Origin: 3107 sp965216225
Lineage (GTDB): Bacteria; Pseudomonadota; Alphaproteobacteria; Rhodobacterales; Rhodobacteraceae
Reading direction: 5' to 3'
DNA: 21,210 nucleotides
NCBI GenBank assembly: GCA_965216225.1
Contig: CBDCFF010000002.1
Span: 1 to 21,210 of the forward strand
Part shown: in pieces, positions 6,546-14,811 of the stretch
How the letters are laid out: every line of letters starts with the position of its first letter
Position numbering within the stretch: the stretch's first letter is position 1
Notes under the pieces: generated by a model
Told to the model about the DNA's origin: nothing
The model's input: only the letters and a program-made list of their open reading frames with translations
Database searches by the model: none
Translations under genes and position numbers: made by a program

Positions 6546-7535
6546 CTACATCACCGGGCAGGTTTCATCGCTCATGTAATCATGCACGACGATTTCACCC
6601 GATACGATTCCGGCTTTCGCAGCTTCCACGGCGGTGCGCATTTCATCGGTGATCAGCGCCGCGTTGTTTTCATCGACCGCATAGCCGACGCCATCGTCGG
6701 CAAGGCCGAACACGCTGAAGCCGGGCCGGACCTCTTTGCCGGCGGTGAAGATGTTGTAAACGACGTTGTCCACACGTTTCAGCATTGATGTCAGGACAGA
6801 GCCCGGATGCAGGTGGTTCTGGTTGCTGTCCACGCCGATCGACAGGATGCCCTCATCCGCTGCGGTTTGCAGAACCCCGATGCCGGTGCCGCCCGCCGCC
6901 GCATAGACCACATCCGCGCCCTGGCTGATCTGCGCCCTGGTCAGTTCGCCGCCCTTGACCGGATCATTCCAGGCCGAAGGCGTCGTGCCGGTCATGTTCT
7001 GGATCACGGTCGCATCCGGGTTCGTGGCCTTTACACCCTGCACATAGCCGCAGGCGAATTTGGAGATCAGCGGAATGTCCATGCCGCCGACAAAGCCGAC
7101 AGTGCCGGATTTCGAGGCCATCGCCGCCAGTATGCCGACCAGATAGGAGCCTTCGTGTTCATTGAACACGATGGAACGGACATTGGGCTGATCGACCACC
7201 ATGTCGATGATGGCGAATCTGGTGTCCGGGAAATCCGGGGCGACGGCCTCCAGCGCAGAGGCATAGGCAAAGCCGGTCACGACGATCGGGTTGGCGCCGG
7301 ATTCGGCAAAGCGGCGCAGGGCCTGCTCGCGCTGCGCTTCGGACTGGATTTCAACCTCGCGATACGTCCCGCCGGTTTCTTCCGCCCAGCGCCTTGCGCC
7401 GTTGTACGCCGCTTCGTTGAAGGATTTGTCGAACTTGCCGCCCAGATCGAAGATCAGGGCAGGATCGGCGACGGCGGCCGCCGCCGTCAGCGCTAGCGCC
7501 GCAGCCGCGCCAGCAAGTTTCCGTATCAAGGTCAT
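6546..7535 (-). CDS. BMP/PnrA-family substrate-binding protein of an ABC importer
   Basis: This 329-residue protein would bind a nucleoside or related solute in the periplasm and deliver it to the ABC transporter whose ATPase lies downstream. An N-terminal signal peptide is clear (MTLIRK, then an Ala/Leu-rich core, cleavage probable after about residue 23, AVA-DP). There is no lipobox cysteine, so it is probably a soluble periplasmic protein. Family features include LIFDLGGKFDKSFNEAAYNG near the mature N-terminus, a GSYLVGILAAMAS segment, GFVGGMDIPLI and GADVVYAAAGGTGIGV. The ATG at 7535 has a GGGGA sequence nearby. It is the first gene of the minus-strand operon and looks intact. The exact substrate cannot be read from the sequence. 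Confidence 0.9.
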   Translation of the reverse strand: MTLIRKLAGAAAALALTAAAAVADPALIFDLGGKFDKSFNEAAYNGARRWAEETGGTYREVEIQSEAQREQALRRFAESGANPIVVTGFAYASALEAVAPDFPDTRFAIIDMVVDQPNVRSIVFNEHEGSYLVGILAAMASKSGTVGFVGGMDIPLISKFACGYVQGVKATNPDATVIQNMTGTTPSAWNDPVKGGELTRAQISQGADVVYAAAGGTGIGVLQTAADEGILSIGVDSNQNHLHPGSVLTSMLKRVDNVVYNIFTAGKEVRPGFSVFGLADDGVGYAVDENNAALITDEMRTAVEAAKAGIVSGEIVVHDYMSDETCPVM

Positions 7536-7691
7536 GAGATTCCCCAGTGTTTGTTTCTGCCCGCGCCGGTCGTGCGCGGTACGGTTGCCATTGACAGATC
7601 GCCTTGGATCGTCCGTGATTAAGGCCGCAGCCCGCCGGGGGCGTCAATACCTTTCTGCCCGGATGGCGGCAAAGTCATGCACGGGCGCGGG

Positions 7692-8354
7692 TCAGTCCAG
7701 CATGACCGGTGCCGGGTCGCGCGGCGCGGCGGCCACGGCCGCGCGGATATAAAGCGGGGCGGGGCGGGCGGTTGCGTCGGTACGGCGCTTTGCCGCCAGA
7801 TGGGCAATGGCGACGGGCAGGGTATGCGCAGCCTTCCCGGCCCGCCCCGAGCAGCGCCGGGCAATGTCCCCGGCCCGATGCCCGATGACACCCGGTTTTG
7901 TGTGTCCGGGAATGGCGGGAAGGCTGCCGGGATCGCAGTGAACCGGTGCGGCGGTGGCATCCGGCCCGCCGATAATCTGGATATAGAGGAAATTCCGGGG
8001 TGCGGCGACCGAAGCGACGACAACGCCGCCGGCGCCGGTTGCCAGCGCGTCGAAGGTTGACACGCCGATGGCCGGAACGCCCAGCGCCAGCGCCAGCCCG
8101 CGCGCCGCCGCGACGGCGATGCGTATGCCGGTAAAGTTGCCGGGGCCGATCCCGACGCCAATGGCGGACATATCCGACCACCCGACGCCGGTTTTCAGCA
8201 GCATTTCCTCCAGCATCGGCATCAGGCGTTCGGCCTGGCCCTTCTGCATCGGCTGGATGCGCTCTGCCAGAACCCGGTCGCCGGACAGCAAGGCGGCTGC
8301 GCAATGCGCAGCCGATGTATCGAAGGCCAGAATGACGGGGTGGTCACGCGGCAA
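7692..8354 (-). CDS. tsaB: TsaB, partner protein in tRNA t6A synthesis
   Basis: This 220-residue protein is the TsaB component that binds TsaD in making threonylcarbamoyladenosine at tRNA position 37. It has the ASKHA-type start VILAFDTSAAHCAAALL and the conserved IGVGIGPGNFTGIR (about 64-77), followed by ARGLALALGVPAIGVST. No ATG lies at the expected place. The best start is TTG at 8354-8352, which overlaps the end of the NifU-family gene by 11 bp and suggests coupled translation. The C-terminus ends APVMLD. rimI, which often follows tsaB, is not recognisable in the 156 bp downstream before the bmp-type gene. Confidence 0.9.
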   Translation of the reverse strand: MPRDHPVILAFDTSAAHCAAALLSGDRVLAERIQPMQKGQAERLMPMLEEMLLKTGVGWSDMSAIGVGIGPGNFTGIRIAVAAARGLALALGVPAIGVSTFDALATGAGGVVVASVAAPRNFLYIQIIGGPDATAAPVHCDPGSLPAIPGHTKPGVIGHRAGDIARRCSGRAGKAAHTLPVAIAHLAAKRRTDATARPAPLYIRAAVAAAPRDPAPVMLD

Positions 8355-8904
8355 CGGGGCGGACCTCTATCACTTCGGGGATGTAGTGGCGCAGAAGGTT
8401 CTCGATCCCCATTTTCAGCGTCAGGGTCGAGGACGGACAGCCCGCACAGGCGCCCTGCATGTGCAGATAGACAATCCCCCTGTCGAAGCCGTGAAAGGTG
8501 ATGTCGCCGCCATCCTGGGCGACCGCCGGGCGGACGCGGCTATCCAGAAGTTCCTTGATCTGGTCCACGATCCCGGCGTCGGGCCCGTCATGTTCCGCAT
8601 GGCCGCCGGTATCCGCCCCGCCGGTGACAGCGGGCAGGCCGGATTGGAAATGCTCCATGATCGCGCCAAGGATCGGGGGTTTCACATGCTCCCACTCCAC
8701 ATCCCCGGCCTTTGTCACTGTCACGAAATCGCCGCCCAGAAAGACACCCGTGACGCCGCTTACCGCAAAGACGCGCCGGGCCAGCGGCGAATTGCCGGCG
8801 GCGTCCGGCGTCGGATAGTCGGCGGTGCCTGCATTCAGCACGGTCTGGCCCGGCAGAAACTTCAGCGTTGCGGGGTTTGGCGTGGATTCGGTCTGGATGA
8901 ACAT
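8344..8904 (-). CDS. NifU-family (Nfu-type) iron-sulfur cluster carrier
   Basis: This 186-residue protein would carry and hand over Fe-S clusters. The N-terminal Nfu domain begins MFIQTESTPNPATLKFLPG, a very conserved start. The C-terminal NifU domain contains the cluster-binding CxxC as ACAGCPSST (Cys153 and Cys156) after VRPAVAQDGGDI. The ATG at 8904 has GGAGG just upstream and matches the family start, so an in-frame start farther upstream (8955) is rejected. The gene is followed by tsaB with an 11-bp overlap, a pairing I recall from Rhodobacterales. Confidence 0.93.
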   Translation of the reverse strand: MFIQTESTPNPATLKFLPGQTVLNAGTADYPTPDAAGNSPLARRVFAVSGVTGVFLGGDFVTVTKAGDVEWEHVKPPILGAIMEHFQSGLPAVTGGADTGGHAEHDGPDAGIVDQIKELLDSRVRPAVAQDGGDITFHGFDRGIVYLHMQGACAGCPSSTLTLKMGIENLLRHYIPEVIEVRPVAA

Positions 8905-9131
8905 CGGAGCCTCCGTCCTGATCACCGATATGCGCCCGGGGGCGCGGACTGTCAAGGACCGGAATGATCCCGGAGGGCGCGGCGGTGCAGGGCGGGGCGG
9001 TTCCGGCGCCGGGGGCGTATTATTACGGCATTTTCAAGAATCCTCACGGCAAATTTCATGGTTTGTGGCATAGTGAAGCAGGATACTGGAGCCATGGCCG
9101 AATGTGTACCCCATAACCCGGAAGGTGGCCC
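8905..9131. other. Divergent intergenic region between NifU-family gene and DUF2235 gene
   Basis: The stretch must hold the promoters for the minus-strand nifU-tsaB pair and the plus-strand hydrolase gene, but I see no promoter good enough to place. A 16-codon frame at 9094-9144 overlaps the hydrolase start. It has only a weak ribosome site and I do not call it a gene. Confidence 0.5.
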
Positions 9132-10277
9132 GTGCGGCTTCTGAGGCGCATGGGTCGCTGGCTGCGTCTGTTGTCGGACGCAGGCCAGTCCGCCCCGGCG
9201 ACCGGGCGGGGGCGGGTGGATCATGTGGTCATCCTCGACGGCACCATGTCATCGCTGATGCGCGGCGCCGAAACCAATGCCGGGCTGACCTGCAAGCTGC
9301 TTTCGGAAAATCCCGCCGGCGTCCAGCAATCCCTGCGCTATGAGGCCGGCATCCAGTGGCGGCACTGGCGCGACACGATGGATGTGATCCAGGGGGCCGG
9401 GATCAATCGCCAGATCCGGCGCGCTTACGGGTTTCTTGCCTCGCGCTATCGGCTCGGCGACCGGATTTTCCTGTTCGGCTATTCGCGCGGCGCCTATGCG
9501 GTGCGTTCCCTGGCCGGGGTGATTGATACGGTTGGTCTTCTGCGCGCCGGTCAGGCAACCGAACGCAACATCCGAACCGCCTATCGGCATTATGAGCGCG
9601 GAAATGCCAGCGATGTCGCCCGGCAATTTTCCGAACTGTACTGCCATGACAGGGTCGAGATAGAGATGGTCGGCGTCTGGGACACGGTCAAGGCGCTGGG
9701 CTTGCGGGCACCCCTGCTGTGGAAGATTTACGAAAATCGTTACGCATTCCACAACCCTCATCCGGGTCCGACCACGCGACATGGCTATCACGCGCTGGCG
9801 ATGGATGAAACGCGCGAGATCTACAGCCCGGTTCTCTGGGAATGCTCCGGTGGTTGCGAGGGCCATGTGGAGCAGGTCTGGTTCCGGGGCACCCATGCGG
9901 ACATCGGCGGGCAGGTCGGCGCCTTCAGAGAGGCGCGGCCCCTTGCCAATATCCCGCTGGTCTGGATGCTGGAAAGGGCCGAGGCGCTGGGCCTGGCGCT
10001 GCCCGATGGCTGGCGCGCGCGCTTTCCCGCAAATCCCCTGGCGCCGTCGCTTGGAACCATGTGCGGCTGGGGCAAGTTCTTTCTGGCCCGGCGCAGGCGG
10101 ATGATCGGCGCGGATCCATCCGAACGGATACATGAAAGCGCCGTCGGCCACCGCCCGGTGGCACGGATCGTGCGGGACGATCTTTTCGACTGGCAGACCC
10201 GGCCCGGCCATGATCGCGCCGCCGATGTGTCCCCCCGCAATCCTGACCGCAATCCCGGTGTGCGGGGGGCGACATGA
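9132..10277 (+). CDS. DUF2235 alpha/beta-hydrolase-like protein
   Basis: This 381-residue protein belongs to the DUF2235 group, related to the catalytic domain of Tle1-type phospholipases. It has VDHVVILDGTMSS (about 29-41), the nucleophile elbow GYSRGAY with Ser118, GVWDTV (181-186) and the family signature THADIGG around His255/Asp257. The hydrolytic machinery therefore looks complete. No signal peptide or membrane segment is seen, and the substrate is unknown. The start is GTG at 9132 with GGAAGGTGG just upstream; ATG at 9150 is an alternative. No T6SS or immunity gene is adjacent, so a toxin role is not supported. It is transcribed towards a terminator and a converging TbpB-like remnant. 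Confidence 0.85.
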   Translation: MRLLRRMGRWLRLLSDAGQSAPATGRGRVDHVVILDGTMSSLMRGAETNAGLTCKLLSENPAGVQQSLRYEAGIQWRHWRDTMDVIQGAGINRQIRRAYGFLASRYRLGDRIFLFGYSRGAYAVRSLAGVIDTVGLLRAGQATERNIRTAYRHYERGNASDVARQFSELYCHDRVEIEMVGVWDTVKALGLRAPLLWKIYENRYAFHNPHPGPTTRHGYHALAMDETREIYSPVLWECSGGCEGHVEQVWFRGTHADIGGQVGAFREARPLANIPLVWMLERAEALGLALPDGWRARFPANPLAPSLGTMCGWGKFFLARRRRMIGADPSERIHESAVGHRPVARIVRDDLFDWQTRPGHDRAADVSPRNPDRNPGVRGAT

Positions 10278-10308
10278 AAAGGGCGACCCGCGCGGGCCGC
10301 CCTTTTTT
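10277..10308 (+). terminator. Rho-independent terminator, probably bidirectional
   Basis: A GC-rich stem lies directly at the stop codon of the DUF2235 gene: GGGCG (10281-10285) pairs with CGCCC (10298-10302), extended by inner CCCG/CGGG pairing. It is followed by TTTTTT (10303-10308) and preceded by AAAA. The A-tract gives the mirror T-tract on the minus strand, where the TbpB-like gene ends 32 bp away. Confidence 0.85.
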
Positions 10309-10339
10309 CCCCTGTGGGGGGAGTTGCTACGCCTACTGA

Positions 10340-10497
10340 TTATTCCTCCGCAACGAAGGCACCGATAAGAGCGCCATCTCCGTTCGTTTCATTGGCACCG
10401 AAAACCCCGCCGACCGAGACGGGATTATCCGCAGCGTTGGCGCCGTTGCCGTAGAACTGACCGCTCCAGTTTCCGCCGTAGGTTTCACCATCATAGG
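10340..10497 (-). pseudogene. C-terminal remnant of a TbpB-like beta-barrel surface protein
   Basis: The last 51 codons of a protein are readable, ending in TAA at 10342-10340. They contain GGNWSGQFYG, NPVSVGGVFGA and GALIGAFVAEE. This Gly/aromatic strand pattern is typical of the C-terminal 8-stranded barrel of transferrin-binding-protein-like (TbpB_B_D) proteins. The rest of the gene is missing: IS481 begins at 10498, and beyond the element no continuation is present. The remnant is convergent with the DUF2235 gene and shares its terminator. Confidence 0.7.
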
Positions 10498-11568
10498 TGT
10501 TCCATCCCGGACGATCAGATAGACCCTCGCCGCTCTGGCCTGTTCATGGCAAGATCAATCCTGCGTGAGACTCGGGACGGAGGCAAGACATGCTGATTTC
10601 CTTGCACAAGCAGGCGACGACGACGCCGAAGATCAGGGCCGCAATCCAGGCGAGCAAAGAGCCCGCGTGGATCGTGGCCGAGCGCTACGGCATCTCGGAG
10701 CAGACCGTCTGGAAGTGGCGCAAGCGCGATACCGTCCACGACCGGAGCCACACGGCGCACAGGTTGCAGACCACGCTGACACCGGCGCAGGAGGCCGTGG
10801 CCGTCTCGCTGAGACAGAGTCTGCTGCTGCCGCTCGACGACCTGCTCGCCGTGGTCCGCGAGTTTCTCAACCCGAACGTCTCGCGCTCCGGGCTGGATCG
10901 ATGCCTGCGCCGATGCCTGCGCCGTCATGGGGTCGGCTCCCTCCGTGACCTGAAGCCGAAGGTGGCGAAGCCCGCGCACAAGCCTTTCAAGGCATACGAG
11001 CCCGGCTACATCCACATCGACGTGAAATACCTGCCGCAGATGGCCGATGAGGAGAAGCGCCGGTATCTGTTCGTCGCGATCGACCGCGCCACCCGCCGGG
11101 TCTTCGTGCGCATCCATCCGGCGAAGACTGCGGCCAACGCCCGCCGGTTCCTGCGCGATCTGGAGCGCGCCGCCCCGATGCGGATCACCCGCGTGCTGAC
11201 GGACAATGGCAAGGAGTTCACCGACAGGCTCTTCGGCCTTCGCCGCCGCGCCGCGACCGGCAATCATGAGTTCGACCGCCTCTGCGCCGGGTTCGGGATC
11301 GAGCATCGCCTGGCCCCACCGATGCGGCCGCAGACCAACGGCATGGTCGAGCGTTTCAACGGTCGGATCGAGGACGTGCTCCAGAGCCACCGTTTCCGCA
11401 GCGGCGAGGACCTCGAACAGACGCTTCTCCGCTACGTCCGCCTCTACAACGGCCAGCTGCCGCAATCCGTTCTGAAAGGCCGCACGCCAATCGATGCGCT
11501 CAAGGACTGGCATCGAGAAAAGCCCGAACTCTTCAGAAAGAAGCCGTACAATCACACGGGATGTGACA
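10498..11568 (+). mobile_element. IS481-family element
   Basis: The termini form imperfect inverted repeats: TGTTCCATCCCGGACGAT at 10498 against TGTCACATCCCGTGTGAT read inward from 11568, 13 of 18 bases identical. The length is 1071 bp. No clear target duplication is seen (left flank CATAGG, right flank GGTGTT), and the flanks belong to unrelated sequences. Confidence 0.75.
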
Positions 11569-11846
11569 GGTGTTTGATCCCAGAGGCTGCGGGCGCGCCG
11601 CCCGACGATGAGGGTCCAGGCGATCAGCCTGCGCCCTCGATCACCCCTGAATATCCCCCCACCCCACCCAACCCGGGACCGAACCGCTGCCTCGCCCCGA
11701 TCACCGCAAACGCAACGCCGGGATCGACTTCAAGGGCGGGAAGCGTTCGAATGCCACCCATGCTTCGACCACCGACCCTGATGCGCGGCTGTACAGGAAA
11801 TCCCCCGGAACCGGCGCGGCGCCGTGTTTCATGGGCCATGCGTTGA
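10590..11846 (+). CDS. IS481-family transposase, reading out of the element
   Basis: The start is ATG 10590 with GGAGG about ten bases upstream. An N-terminal helix-turn-helix (WIVAERYGISEQTVWKWRKR) is followed by an integrase-type rve core. The core has catalytic Asp in HIDVKYLP, Asp in LTDNGKEFTD and Glu in PQTNGMVERFNGRI, so the catalytic part is complete. The last IS-encoded residues are about YNHTGCD, where the inverted repeat ends at 11568. No stop codon lies inside the element in this frame. Translation therefore continues about 92 codons through flanking remnant DNA to 11846. That low-complexity Pro-rich tail is not part of the family. Confidence 0.88.
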   Translation: MLISLHKQATTTPKIRAAIQASKEPAWIVAERYGISEQTVWKWRKRDTVHDRSHTAHRLQTTLTPAQEAVAVSLRQSLLLPLDDLLAVVREFLNPNVSRSGLDRCLRRCLRRHGVGSLRDLKPKVAKPAHKPFKAYEPGYIHIDVKYLPQMADEEKRRYLFVAIDRATRRVFVRIHPAKTAANARRFLRDLERAAPMRITRVLTDNGKEFTDRLFGLRRRAATGNHEFDRLCAGFGIEHRLAPPMRPQTNGMVERFNGRIEDVLQSHRFRSGEDLEQTLLRYVRLYNGQLPQSVLKGRTPIDALKDWHREKPELFRKKPYNHTGCDRCLIPEAAGAPPDDEGPGDQPAPSITPEYPPTPPNPGPNRCLAPITANATPGSTSRAGSVRMPPMLRPPTLMRGCTGNPPEPARRRVSWAMR

Positions 11847-12264
11847 TCGAGAGCCGTCACGGGCCGGTCGTTCAGGGCGACCTCACCCAGGCAGAGGGCC
11901 ATGCCGAACGCCGCGCCGGATATGATCCACAACCATTCGTCAGGCTCCACCCGGCGCCTGACACTCGGGGCTGACAAGGGCCATGACAGCGCCGGCTTCG
12001 TCCGTGATCTCCGGCAGGCCTGCGTGACGCCACACCTCGCCCGGGCGGCGCGATAGTCCGCCATCGACGGGCGAACCCCGGCACAAGGGCCATTCGCTGT
12101 CCCGGAAGCATCGCAAGCGGACCGGGGAGGTCTTCGGCCGGGCTAAAACCGTCGGCGGCATGGCCCGGACTGTCTGTCGCGGCGTCGGGCGGGTGCGATC
12201 CCGCTTCATCCTGACGATGACCGCCAGCAACCTTGCAGGATTGCCCCGGCTGTCGGGCGTATGA
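11569..12264 (+). pseudogene. Decayed IS5-type (IS4/IS5 superfamily) transposase remnant
   Basis: The C-terminal half of a DDE transposase can be read in pieces in several frames. From about 11705 it reads NAGIDFKGGKRSNATHASTT and then DPDARLYRKSPG, followed by CFMGHALIESRHGP and TQAEGHAERR. After a shift near 11915 it gives RRLTLGADKGHDSAGF and DLRQACVTPHLAR. After a stop near 12056 and another shift it gives HKGHSLSRKHRKRTGEVFGR and ILTMTASNLAGLPRL, ending in TGA at 12262-12264. There are at least two frameshifts and one in-frame stop. The first catalytic region is absent or unrecognisable. The left border is IS481, and no inverted repeat could be placed. Confidence 0.78.
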
Positions 12265-12835
12265 GAACGAAGATGACGGCCCAAGGCCCGATAGCGGCAC
12301 GCCAGACTGGCCAGTCGGCCAGTGTGTTCCAGCAGCAGCCAGAATATCGTCCCGCCGCAGCCACTGTTTCAGCAGCCTGTTAATGAACGCTCGGCGAGCG
12401 GAGGCGTTGTTGCATGGAGCGCCAACGGAACGAACACCCGCTTTCCCCAATGTTCGGAAGATTTTCACGCTGTCTGGCATGCCAAGCGCGGTGAATGTGT
12501 TGAGGCAGTGGTGCTGTCACGTTAACTACTGGTTGGTAAAAAGGCCGTTGATTATTTGTGTTTCACGCATCGATGTTTGTGGCTGCACGCCATACATCGA
12601 AAGCCTCAGGACGGTGGTAACGGATGGCTTTGGCTGAGTGGCGATGGGGTGGTGGCACAAAGACGTTGCGGGTTGCCGAGTGGATGGAAACAAATCTCTG
12701 CAATCCGCCAGGGGAACGGTAACCACGCATCATTCTCTCCCGGGATTGAAACGGCAGGTGACTATTCCCGGAGCGATTGTCAAGACCCTTGTGGGACAGG
12801 TGCTGCAGCTTTGAGGCAACCTTGCGCTTGGCCGG
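12265..12835. other. Unassigned stretch between IS remnants
   Basis: No recognisable gene was found. Several short open frames exist on both strands, including a 56-codon plus frame at about 12644-12814 ending GAIVKTLVGQVLQL, which has a protein-like ending but no family I can name. A string GGCGTTGTTGCATGG near 12393 resembles an IS5-type end but is not paired with anything. The base composition is more AT-rich around 12520-12600 than in the neighbours. I read it as debris of mobile elements. Confidence 0.4.
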
Positions 12836-13417
12836 GGAGTGTCCTGAACACTGTGTATCTGTCCCGATCCATGGGGGTTTCAGATACAGTCACGCATTGA
12901 AGCGTTCCTCGAACATGATAGCGAATTGGTTTCTGGCCGCAAACCATTCCCGGACATTCCTGCCGCCTTTCTCGAAGTTGCGGATCGCCAGGTAAATCAG
13001 CTTGGTTGCGGCCTCTTCGGTCGGGAACGAGCCGCGCGTCCTGATCGACTTGCGGATCACGCGGTTCAGACTTTCGACGGCATTCGTTGTGTAAATGATC
13101 TTTCGGATCGCCGGATCGAAGGCGAAGAACGGGATCACCTCCTGCCATGCCCGTCGCCAGGCCGGGGCGATGGAGGCGTATTTACCGGCCCATTTCTCCT
13201 CGAATGCGTCCAGTTCGGTGGCCGCCTGACCGGCGGTGGCGGCGCTGTAAATCCGGCGCAGGTCAGTGGCCACATATTTGCGGTCCTTCCAAGCATAGAA
13301 GTTCAAGGAATGGCGCACCAGATGAACAATGCAGGTTTGCACCGTGGCGTCGGGAAAGGCCGCCGTGATTGCCTCTGGAAAACCCTTGAGCCCGTCCACC
13401 ACGGCGATCAGGACATC
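12836..13417 (-). mobile_element. IS256-family element of a different type, 5'-truncated remnant
   Basis: The remnant keeps the 3' half of the transposase gene and a presumed terminus containing GTGTCCTGAACACTGTGTAT at about 12839-12858. The other end is cut by IS30 at 13417/13418. The left border is approximate, because the matching inverted repeat is missing. Confidence 0.65.
12890..13417 (-). pseudogene. IS256-family transposase, C-terminal half only
   Basis: About 175 residues remain, starting inside DVLIAVVDGLKGFPEAI, which holds the middle catalytic Asp, and continuing TCIVHLVRHSLNFY. The final Glu is in TTNAVESLNRVIRK, and the protein ends AIMFEERFNA with TGA at 12892-12890. The N-terminal half, with the first Asp, is absent. 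The frame is open a few codons into the IS30 terminus. The protein is clearly different from IS256 copies A and B, so it belongs to another lineage of the family. Confidence 0.9.
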
Positions 13418-14811
13418 CAAGGCGGCTTCAAACGGTTGTCGCAATGGTTGCGTTCATATCTCATCTCAAGATTTCGCCCAATGCTTCAGCTGGTGTTTTC
13501 CATCCGAGTGTTTTGCGGGGGCGGCTGTTTAACGTGAATGCGGCCGCCTCCAACTCATCGGGGCAGTGTTGGCCGAGGTCTGTGCCTTTTGGAAAATACT
13601 GGCGCAACAGGCCATTGGTGTTTTCATTGCTACCGCGTTGCCAGGGGCTTTGAAGGTCACAGAAGCAGATGTCCATCCCCGTGTCCGACTTCAGCTTTTG
13701 GTGTTGAGCCATCTCTGCCCCCTGATCCCGGGTCAATGATTTCCGCAGATGTTCCGGCAGGTCCTGGATGGATTTGGTGATGGCGTCACGAACAGCCTCG
13801 GCTCCATGTCCGGCAAGGGCCGGGCCGTTCTTCTGCCGGATGCCGGTTCCATGGCCCGGCATCGGTGGCAAGTGGAGTAGAAGGGTGAAACGGGTGGTGC
13901 GTTCAACCAGCGTGCCGATAGCCGAGCTCTTCAGGCCAGGGATCAAATCACCCTCCCAATGACCCGGAACTGCACGATCAGCAACCTCGGCAGGACGTTC
14001 GCTGATCATGATCTCTTCCGACACAAAGGCTTTTCCCTTGCCCTTTCTCCGCGCTCCGGGCACACGCAGAGCTCGCCCGGAGCGCAGGCAGGCGACCGGT
14101 TCACGCCGAAGCGCGCCTCGCCCCTGGATGAACAAGGCCTGATACATGGCTTCATGACTGATACGCATCGTGTCGTCTTCCGGGTAATCCAGCGGCAGGC
14201 GGCGCGCGATTTGTTCCGGCGACCACGCGGTTGCCCGGCGACGATGTTGCCGTCTTGCGGAACGGCGTTTCGTCCAGGCAATATCGGGGCCTGGCGCGAT
14301 CTCGCCATCGGAACTGGTCACATCAGCGGCACGGTTCTCATGCCACCGGGCTGTGGTTGCCCGGTATTCAAAGCCGCCACCGCGCGTTGCAGCGTTCCGC
14401 CGCAACTCTCTCGAAACTGTCGACGCCGCCCGTCCGATCTTGCGGGCAATTGCACAAACTCCCGGGCCCCGAGCCCGGCAAGGCGCAATCTCTTCACGCT
14501 TGGCAAAAGTGGGATACCTACCTGACAACGGCGGCGCTGACGTTGAAAATTGCGATGGCGGCATGCCTCCAGCCTCCCGAAACCATCTGCTGCCAACAGG
14601 AGCAGACGCGCCAACCTGAACGGCTGCGACCTCGCTGGAAACCCCTTCCGCAATCAAACGCCGGAATAGCGCATACTGTTCTCGGTGAGCCGCTTTCGGA
14701 CGACCCGGGGAACGTGGTTTATCTCGCCCGGATCTGTCCGAGCCCCGCTTTCGAATTGTCATCGCAACCTCCAATATCGAGCCATTGCGACAACCGTTTG
14801 AAGCCGCCTTG
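13418..14811 (-). mobile_element. Complete IS30-family element
   Basis: The termini at 13418-13447 and 14782-14811 are perfect 30-bp inverted repeats (CAAGGCGGCTTCAAACGG and onward). The element is about 1394 bp and contains one intact transposase gene. The flanks are halves of two different elements, and no 2-4 bp target duplication is visible. Confidence 0.92.
13461..14762 (-). CDS. IS30-family transposase
   Basis: This 433-residue protein looks complete. The ATG at 14762 has GGAGG a few bases upstream, so I prefer it to the TTG at 14774. An N-terminal helix-turn-helix precedes a second HTH of the IS30 type (ARKIGRAASTVSRELRRN). The DDE core has Asp in VPGHWEGDLIPG, Asp in SLTRDQGAEMA and Glu in QRGSNENTNGLLRQYFPKGT. 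The C-terminus reads NSRPRKTLGWKTPAEAL, the usual family ending. The stop at 13461 lies close to the left inverted repeat. The element is therefore potentially active. Confidence 0.92.
   Translation of the reverse strand: MTIRKRGSDRSGRDKPRSPGRPKAAHREQYALFRRLIAEGVSSEVAAVQVGASAPVGSRWFREAGGMPPSQFSTSAPPLSGRYPTFAKREEIAPCRARGPGVCAIARKIGRAASTVSRELRRNAATRGGGFEYRATTARWHENRAADVTSSDGEIAPGPDIAWTKRRSARRQHRRRATAWSPEQIARRLPLDYPEDDTMRISHEAMYQALFIQGRGALRREPVACLRSGRALRVPGARRKGKGKAFVSEEIMISERPAEVADRAVPGHWEGDLIPGLKSSAIGTLVERTTRFTLLLHLPPMPGHGTGIRQKNGPALAGHGAEAVRDAITKSIQDLPEHLRKSLTRDQGAEMAQHQKLKSDTGMDICFCDLQSPWQRGSNENTNGLLRQYFPKGTDLGQHCPDELEAAAFTLNSRPRKTLGWKTPAEALGEILR

Noticed and set aside
9094..9144. A 16-codon frame (MAECVPHNPEGGPCGF) overlapping the DUF2235 start, as a leader peptide
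   Set aside because: The ribosome site is weak and badly spaced, and no attenuator structure was seen. Chance is sufficient.
9132..10277. DUF2235 protein as a T6SS phospholipase toxin
   Set aside because: Only the hydrolase signature is shared. No VgrG, PAAR, adaptor or immunity gene is next to it.
11569..11846. The Pro-rich tail of the IS481 frame as a real protein domain
   Set aside because: It lies outside the element and runs through the decayed IS5-type gene in a wrong frame.
14719..14811. Continuation of IS3 OrfB to 14719 as its true C-terminus
   Set aside because: The segment is the IS30 inverted repeat and leader. The family sequence stops at HHTDRGSQ.
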